Source: Dastarcus helophoroides (lineage: Eukaryota > Arthropoda > Insecta > Coleoptera > Bothrideridae). Taken from it: 64,000 bases of DNA. Each line of letters opens with the position of its first letter. Positions within the stretch are counted from its first letter, which is position 1. The stretch spans positions 23,005,764 through 23,069,763 of the forward strand of contig CM053337.1 of assembly GCA_028583605.1 (NCBI GenBank), given 5' to 3'. Below are positions 1 to 64,000 of the stretch, piece after piece. The notes below the pieces were generated by a model. It saw only the letters and a list, made by a program, of their open reading frames with translations. It was not told the DNA's origin and ran no database searches. A program made the position numbers and the translations under genes.

Positions 1-222
1 AAATCAGTGTTTTGTCAAAATTTAAGCAAAACGTAAAAATTTCTAAAAACGTATTTTTGGAAATTTCGACTTCTGTAGGTCACTTGTTTAATGAGTACTC
101 ATTTTCTGCGTGTCTGTCCGCTCTAGGTTTTATTCATTTATTTTTTAGGGGGATTTAAAGAGCCGCAACTGTCTTTTAAAAGAGCCACAAACGACTGGCG
201 AGCCGCAGTTTGTCGACCCCTG
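1..222. mobile_element. hAT element end (CAGGGGTCGGCAAAC family), left part outside
   Basis: It ends GTTTGTCGACCCCTG at 222, the inverted terminal sequence of the family also seen at 8273-12025 and 45976-53553. The last 100 bases repeat the family's subterminal AGAGCCGC motifs. The flank GGTTAGCA (223-230) is the likely 8-bp target duplication; its partner lies outside. It sits in the intron after exon 12. Confidence 0.75.
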
Positions 223-291
223 GGTTAGCATATTATAAAGAAAACATTTGGAGAAGCACTAACATCAGAATAACCAAAATATTATACCTAC

Positions 292-58704
<58,413 letters not shown>

Positions 58705-60044
58705 TTTGATGCAGTGAGTAAAGTAATGACGACTAAGAGTTCTAATTTTACTCCGGAAGTATTATCTCCCAGAAGATAATGACGACTGAAATTTACTAAT
58801 TAGTATTTGTAATTTGTTAAAGCCACATCAAAAGAAATAGACTCTTGTTTTTGAAATGGGATTTCAAAACCAGTTACTTGCAATAACTGGAAAGATAGTG
58901 AAAACTTAGAAACCACCTGGCAAACTCGAGTCAACAAGGGCTTTGATGCTATCACGCTGATAACGTTAAGCATAATACAGTTTGAATATTCCCCTAGAAA
59001 TTTAACCTAAACGACACCAGCTCTCAGTGAATTGACGACTTTTTTAATTAATCTTTTAATATCTGTGACCTTATTAGTTGACACGCGCGCCTTCGTTTGT
59101 GTGAAAGAAAAGAAAGGATCCTTTTTTGAAACTTTCAAATTTTTGCAAGAATTCCATTTCTATTGTTTGAATAATTTTGGCAATTTCGATATTTTAAAAT
59201 ATCCTTTTTGCATGTCGAACTTTTCTCGTTCGTTTAACAAAGTTTTAACTTTTTCTTCAAATTATGACTCAATTTTAAAACTTCGACTTTTTCGAAATTT
59301 TAAGTTTTTAAAAAGTTCAATTTCTGGTTTTTTGTACACAGTTTAAGGTTGCCAGATTGCCAGCATCCGATTACCGAACAGAAGTCCTCAGTTAATAAAA
59401 TTTTTCTCAAAATTTTGATTTTCTGAAAATGACGACTTTTTTGAAAAATCCGATTGTCGATTTTTATTGAAAATTTTGACTTTATTGAAATTTTTTTTTT
59501 GATTTTGTACTTTGAAAATTTCGAGTTTCAAATTTTCCATTTTTTTAAATTTCTGCTCTTTCTAAATTTTAGCTTATTTTGTAAATTCAGCCCTTTCACA
59601 ATTTCGCCTTTCATTAATATTTTGATTTATTTCCCAATTTTTCGGAAATTTTGACACCAAAATTTTGATTCTTTTTTATAAATCTGATTATGTTGAAATA
59701 TTATTTGTTTTTGTGAAAACCTCAACATTTTTTAAAATACTCACTTTTCATGAAAATTTCAATCTTTGTTTAAACTTTTAACTACATTTTTCGAAGTTTT
59801 GAATTTTCTTGAAAATTTGGCATTTTTCAAAAATTTCGACTTTTTCTCGAAGTTAAGATTTTTATTTAGTAAATTAGACTTTTATTTAAACAATCTGAGT
59901 TGTATTTGAAAATTTTCACTTTTCTAAAAAAAATGAAATTGTTTCAAATTGTTGACCTTTGAAATTTGCTTTATTCAAAATTATCACTTTTTTTGAAAGA
60001 TTCGACTTTTAATCATCAAAATTTCGACTTTTTCTGGAAGTTAT
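58705..60044. promoter_or_regulatory. Upstream region of the integrin gene (promoter inferred by position)
   Basis: The stretch next to the start codon (58705 to about 59040) is the least repetitive and should hold the 5' UTR or a 5' UTR intron. I see no convincing core promoter element. From about 59100 to 60040 it is TTTCGA-rich repeat like the hAT interiors. Confidence 0.35.
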
Positions 60045-60193
60045 TGTTCGATATTGTATTGTTGTCATTACAACAAAAATAATAAAATAATTCACTATTA
60101 GAAAGAAAGTGTCAATTATTTATTCATCATAAATTATACAGTCCATAAAGAAGAAAGCAGCGAAAAACATACATTTTAATGGTCCCATCGAGC
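60045..60193 (+). mobile_element. Possible 5' LTR end and primer-binding site of the BEL/Pao element
   Basis: TGTTCG at 60045 and ACATACA ending at 60173 could bound a short LTR. TGGTCCCATCGAGC at 60180-60193 has the TGG start of a tRNA-complementary primer-binding site. The partner LTR lies outside, so the LTR limits are not proven. Confidence 0.4.
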
Positions 60194-60286
60194 GCTGTTC
60201 GTGAGTGAGTAATAGGGAGTACGCCTGCAAGACAGTAAGAGTAGTTAGTCCAAGAGTCACAACAGACACATCAGTCCGCAATTAAC

Positions 60287-62143
60287 ATGAGGTCTCACTC
60301 CAGAAAAAAAAACATTACAATAACACATCGGCGAACATTTCATAGGAAGTCATTGGCTAAACAGTGCATATTTATATTTAAGTTCTACATAATGTCATTT
60401 GCATATAGATATCAAATGCTTTTTGAAGCATTAGCTGAGCTTGTAAGTGTACCTTATCAAAGGAAATCAAAAGAGAAGTTTCGACTTACAATCGGTCAGA
60501 AATTAGTGGTGTACGTACACAGCATAGAATTTAAAATTTAAATTTGAAATTCTATGGTACACAGTGTCTCCAGAAAACATGCAGTAAGTCAATCAAAGTA
60601 GTAAATTTACATATGAGCGTCACAAGAATAAAAGTAAGTGGATTTTTGGTTTCATTGTCCAATATTGACCTTTCGCATTTCCTACCGTTTAATGGCAAAA
60701 AAGAGAAGATAAACTTAAGCATCAAATAGAAGCCATTAAAGAGCAAATAAGCAGATTTATAAATTATTTAAATACATTTGAGACGCATAAAACTTACAGT
60801 GAATTAAAAATGAGAAGGGCTAAATTAGAAACTTGTTTAAACGAATTCAACGAGATTCAAACAGAAATTGAGTTGATCACTAGAATTATTGAAAGTGAAG
60901 AAAGAGAAGAGTTTGAGAATAGTTTCTTTAAGGCATGTGCTAGGGCAGATGATTTCTTAGAAAAGTACAATAAGCACTCACTAGTTTTTTCACCAAAAGA
61001 ACCATATTTTGTAGAATTAAGCTCCTAAATTAAATTACCTCCAATTAATCTTCCAAGATTCAGTGGCACTTATGAGAAGGGAAATGATTTTATCGATCTT
61101 TTTCAATCTCTTATTGATACAAACAGATATCTATCTTCAGTTCAAAATCATCATTACAAGGGGATGCTCTGCAATTAATTCAAGGTATAGAAACAACAGA
61201 ACAGAATTATTTAGTCGCACTTGAATTATTAAAGAATCGTTTTGAAAATAAAAAACTTATATCCTTGAGTCATATTAAAACATTGCTTAAAATTTAATCG
61301 CTACAAAAGGAGAGTTTTCCTGGATTAAGACAATTTTTTGACACATTTCAGAGACACATTAGGGCATTAAAATCAATGGATCACACAGATAGAGATCTTT
61401 TTGACATGTTCTTAATATTTTCATTATCCTCCAAATTGGATAAAACAACACATAGAGAGTGGGAAAAAAGAGCTCTTAAAAAAGAGGGGTTGTCAACCTA
61501 CAGAGAATTCAGTGAGTTTTTGCAGCATAGATGTAATTTATTAGAATCATTGCAAAGAAATGTGGGTAATCAGATAACACAGTCACAATAGACTACTCAC
61601 AAAAATTCAAACGCACAATTCAAACCTAACAAGGTTCAAAACACATTTGCTGCCACACAGGCAAAGAATAGATCAAAAGGTGATCAATGCACCATTTGTA
61701 AAAGGCCACACAAGTTTTTTACATGTGAAAAATTTTTAAATATGAATGTGAATGATCGCATTTCAGAAGTAAAGAAATTGCGTATTTGCTTAAATTGCTT
61801 GGGCTATAATCACACATACAATCATTGTCAATTGGGTTCATGCAAAAAATGTTCGAAGAAACACAATACCTTGTTACATTTAGAAAATTCTGAATTTAAT
61901 ATAGGTAACACGCATACTTCGTTGGGGGCAGGAGATTCAAGTAATTTGAGTAAGGCTACACAAGTCGTACAATCAAATTTTACTCAAAATATGATTCAAG
62001 ATACATTGCGCAGTAATAATTCAATGTCACAAGTGTTATTAACCACACCGTTTCCAACGCTAATGGTAAATACATTGCCTGCAGAGTCTTACTGGACTCA
62101 GGTTCTCACATCAGTCAAATTTTATAACTACAGAAACGTGTAG
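60287..62143 (+). pseudogene. BEL/Pao gag region with zinc knuckles
   Basis: A decayed gag. The first frame (60287-60541) may be the N-terminus. 60720-61030 is an amphipathic helical stretch (EFNEIQTEIELITRIIES). A DUF1759-like segment follows near 61033 (PPINLPRFSGTYEKGNDFID) in another frame. Zinc knuckles: CTICKRPHKFFTC (about 61690), CLNCLGYNHTYNHC and CKKCSKKHNTLLH (61790-61880), the CX2C-H-C series typical of BEL gag. Several stops and shifts separate these parts. Confidence 0.8.
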
Positions 62144-62945
62144 ATTGTTAAACCTCAACCCGACACAGGAAAATATGACAATTAGAGGCATAAACAGCTC
62201 TGCACACGTTTCAGAATTAGTTACAGTGAAATTATCATCACGGGTCACTTCATATGAAACAAATCTCAATTGTTTTGTTTTACCGAAAATCACAGAAAAA
62301 TTGCCTATGGTCAACATAAACGTGTCATCTTTTGAAATTCCTTCAGGAATCATGTTAGCAGATCCAGACTTTGCAACATCTAACAAAATTGATCTTTTGA
62401 TTGGAGCTGAAATTTTCTTTCATGTACTATGTCCCAATAAAATTACATCACCTAAAAATAATCCTGTATTACAAAACACACAATTTGGTTGGGTTGTTTC
62501 TGGAAGAATGACCCACAATTCAAGACATAATTTAAATGTCACTTCCTGCAATTTAAACATTAACGAAATGTTAAGCAATCAAATTAAAAAATGTTGGGAA
62601 TTGGAGAACGTAGATTCAAAACCAGTTATGTCAATTGAGGAAGCGAATTGTGAGTTGCATTTTCAAAATAACTTCTCTCGCAATTTAGATGGTAGATTTT
62701 GTGTGAAATTACCATTTAAGGAGAATTTACGTTTATTGGGCACTTCTAGAGATACAGTCGAAAAAAGATTGCTCAATTTAGAAAAACAATTTCAAAAGGA
62801 TGTCTTATTTAAATTGCAATATAATAATTTCATTCAGGAGTATATCAATTTCAATCATACGTCTTTGTTGAGAAATGGTGATTCCACAGGGTTCTACATA
62901 CCGCACCATGCTGTGATAAAGCAAGACAGTTTGACGACCAAATAG
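62060..62945 (+). pseudogene. BEL/Pao protease and pol linker
   Basis: An aspartic protease motif LLDSGS is visible at 62089-62106 (catalytic Asp codon 62095-62097), in a frame that soon stops. A shift leads to the open frame 62145-62945, which reads IDLLIGAEIFFHVL and NTQFGWVVSGRM, the DUF1758 to reverse transcriptase junction of BEL elements, and ends GFYIPHHAVIK before a stop at 62943. Confidence 0.82.
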
Positions 62946-64000
62946 CGAGTGGTATTTGATGCCTCAACTCACTAAATGCTACATTAATGAAAGGTCCGAC
63001 TATTCAAAGGGAACTTTTTGAAATAGTCACTTCTTTTTGACTTCATCCAGTAGTTCTTACAGCTGACATTAAAAAAATGTTTAGACAAATTCAAATTCAC
63101 AAAGATGATCGCAAGTATCAAACAATTTTGTGGCGGGAAGACCCAGATCAGAAAATACAAACATACACACTAAGTACTTTTACCTATGGTACCACAACAG
63201 CACCATTTCTATCAGTAAGATGTTTAAGTCAATTAGCTTTAGAATACGAGACACAATTCCTTGTTGCTGCTGAAGCTATTCGGAGTGACTTCTATGTTGA
63301 CGATCTTCTCACAGGAGCACAAACATTAGAAGATGCTTCAAAATTTTACACAGAGATAACACACATACTCAAATCGGGATGTTTGGAGTGCGAAAATGGA
63401 GATCAAATCGTCCAGAAATTTTTGATCTTACTCTGTCAAATTCAGAAAACTATGTTGTGCCTAATGATTAATTGGAAGGTTCAAAAACTTTAGGGTTAAT
63501 ATGGGATTCTAACAATGACATTTTTAAATATTCCATGACACAAGATCCAAATCCTATTCACACAAAACGTTCTATATTATCTAGTATTGCACAGATTTTC
63601 GATCCATTGGGATTTTTAAGACCAGTAGTCACGTTAGCCAAATTAGTGATGCAAAGGCTTTGGCAACTTAGTCTAGATTGGGATGAGACATTACCACCAG
63701 ATATACACAAGCAATAGTCCAACTTACAAAAGCAATTACTTACATTAAACAATATTTCTGTACCGAGACAAGTCACTACATTCTCAGAATACACACATAT
63801 GAGTCTACGTGGATTCTGTGATGCAAGTCAAAGAGCCTATGGTGCTTGCATTTATGTTAGAACCTCAGACAAAAACGGAAATGTTGCTGTTAAAATTATT
63901 TGCTCTAAAGGAAGAGTTGCACCACTTAAAACTATAAATTTGTCAAGGCTAGAATTATGTGCGGCTCAGTTATTATCACATTTAATTATAAAGGTAGTAC
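62940..64000 (+). pseudogene. BEL/Pao reverse transcriptase and RNase H, running off the window
   Basis: RVVFDAS follows the stop. After shifts, LTADIKKMFRQIQIH (motif A, about 63060-63100) and SDFYVDDLLTGA (about 63284-63320) give the reverse transcriptase with the YVDD box used by BEL/Pao. Then come IFDPLGFLRPVV and, in the last 200 bases, GFCDASQRAYGACIYVR and LSRLELCAA of the RNase H region. Stops near 63490 and 63717 break the frame. RNase H remainder, integrase and the 3' LTR would lie beyond 64000. Confidence 0.88.

Overview
The window is eukaryotic and almost certainly from an insect. It is very AT-rich, has short GT-AG introns of about 47-52 bp beside very large ones, and carries insect-type transposons (BEL/Pao, Ty3/gypsy, RTE, Jockey/CR1-like, mariner, hAT). 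I cannot name the species; a hymenopteran is plausible but unproven. No rRNA, tRNA, CRISPR array or prokaryotic gene was seen.

The one host gene I can support runs on the minus strand across nearly the whole window. It is an integrin alpha subunit, read here as 12 exons from the signal peptide (ATG at 58704) to the end of the beta-propeller and the start of the thigh domain (292). The rest of the gene, including the transmembrane segment, lies left of position 1. All splice phases agree, giving about 528 codons. Exons 3-6 are present twice, because a block of about 6.5 kb is repeated in tandem (copy A about 21900-28400, copy B about 28405-34932). Exon 3 of copy A is frameshifted; the other copied exons are identical.

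The introns are packed with mobile elements. From left to right: the end of a hAT element (1-222); palindromic repeats with hammerhead-ribozyme-like cores (818-1290); a hAT element with poly-G and poly-C ends (2555-6605) holding a nested TA-flanked fold-back element (4320-5476); a non-coding hAT element inside a TTAG-rich microsatellite (8273-12025); AT-rich satellite of about 700-bp period (to 17600); a solo LTR in a tandem repeat of about 200 bp; and a broken Jockey/CR1-like LINE (20195-22440). The tandem block follows, each copy with a 3.84-kb hAT element. Next is a mariner (35797-45413) torn open by a gypsy fragment, a Harbinger-like MITE, a third copy of the 3.84-kb hAT element and an RTE retrotransposon. 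Then comes a 7.6-kb hAT element whose end is amplified into eight 417-bp units (45976-53553), and a Zator-like DNA transposon nested in an element with long inverted repeats (53931-58313).

Right of the integrin start codon lie about 1.3 kb of AT-rich upstream DNA and a decayed BEL/Pao retrotransposon on the plus strand (about 60045 to the window end). Every transposon reading frame seen is interrupted. The most notable signals are the in-phase exon duplication, the hammerhead-like motifs in both arms of dispersed palindromes, the amplified hAT end that includes its target site, and three hAT families that share the same kind of purine-biased, coding-free interior.
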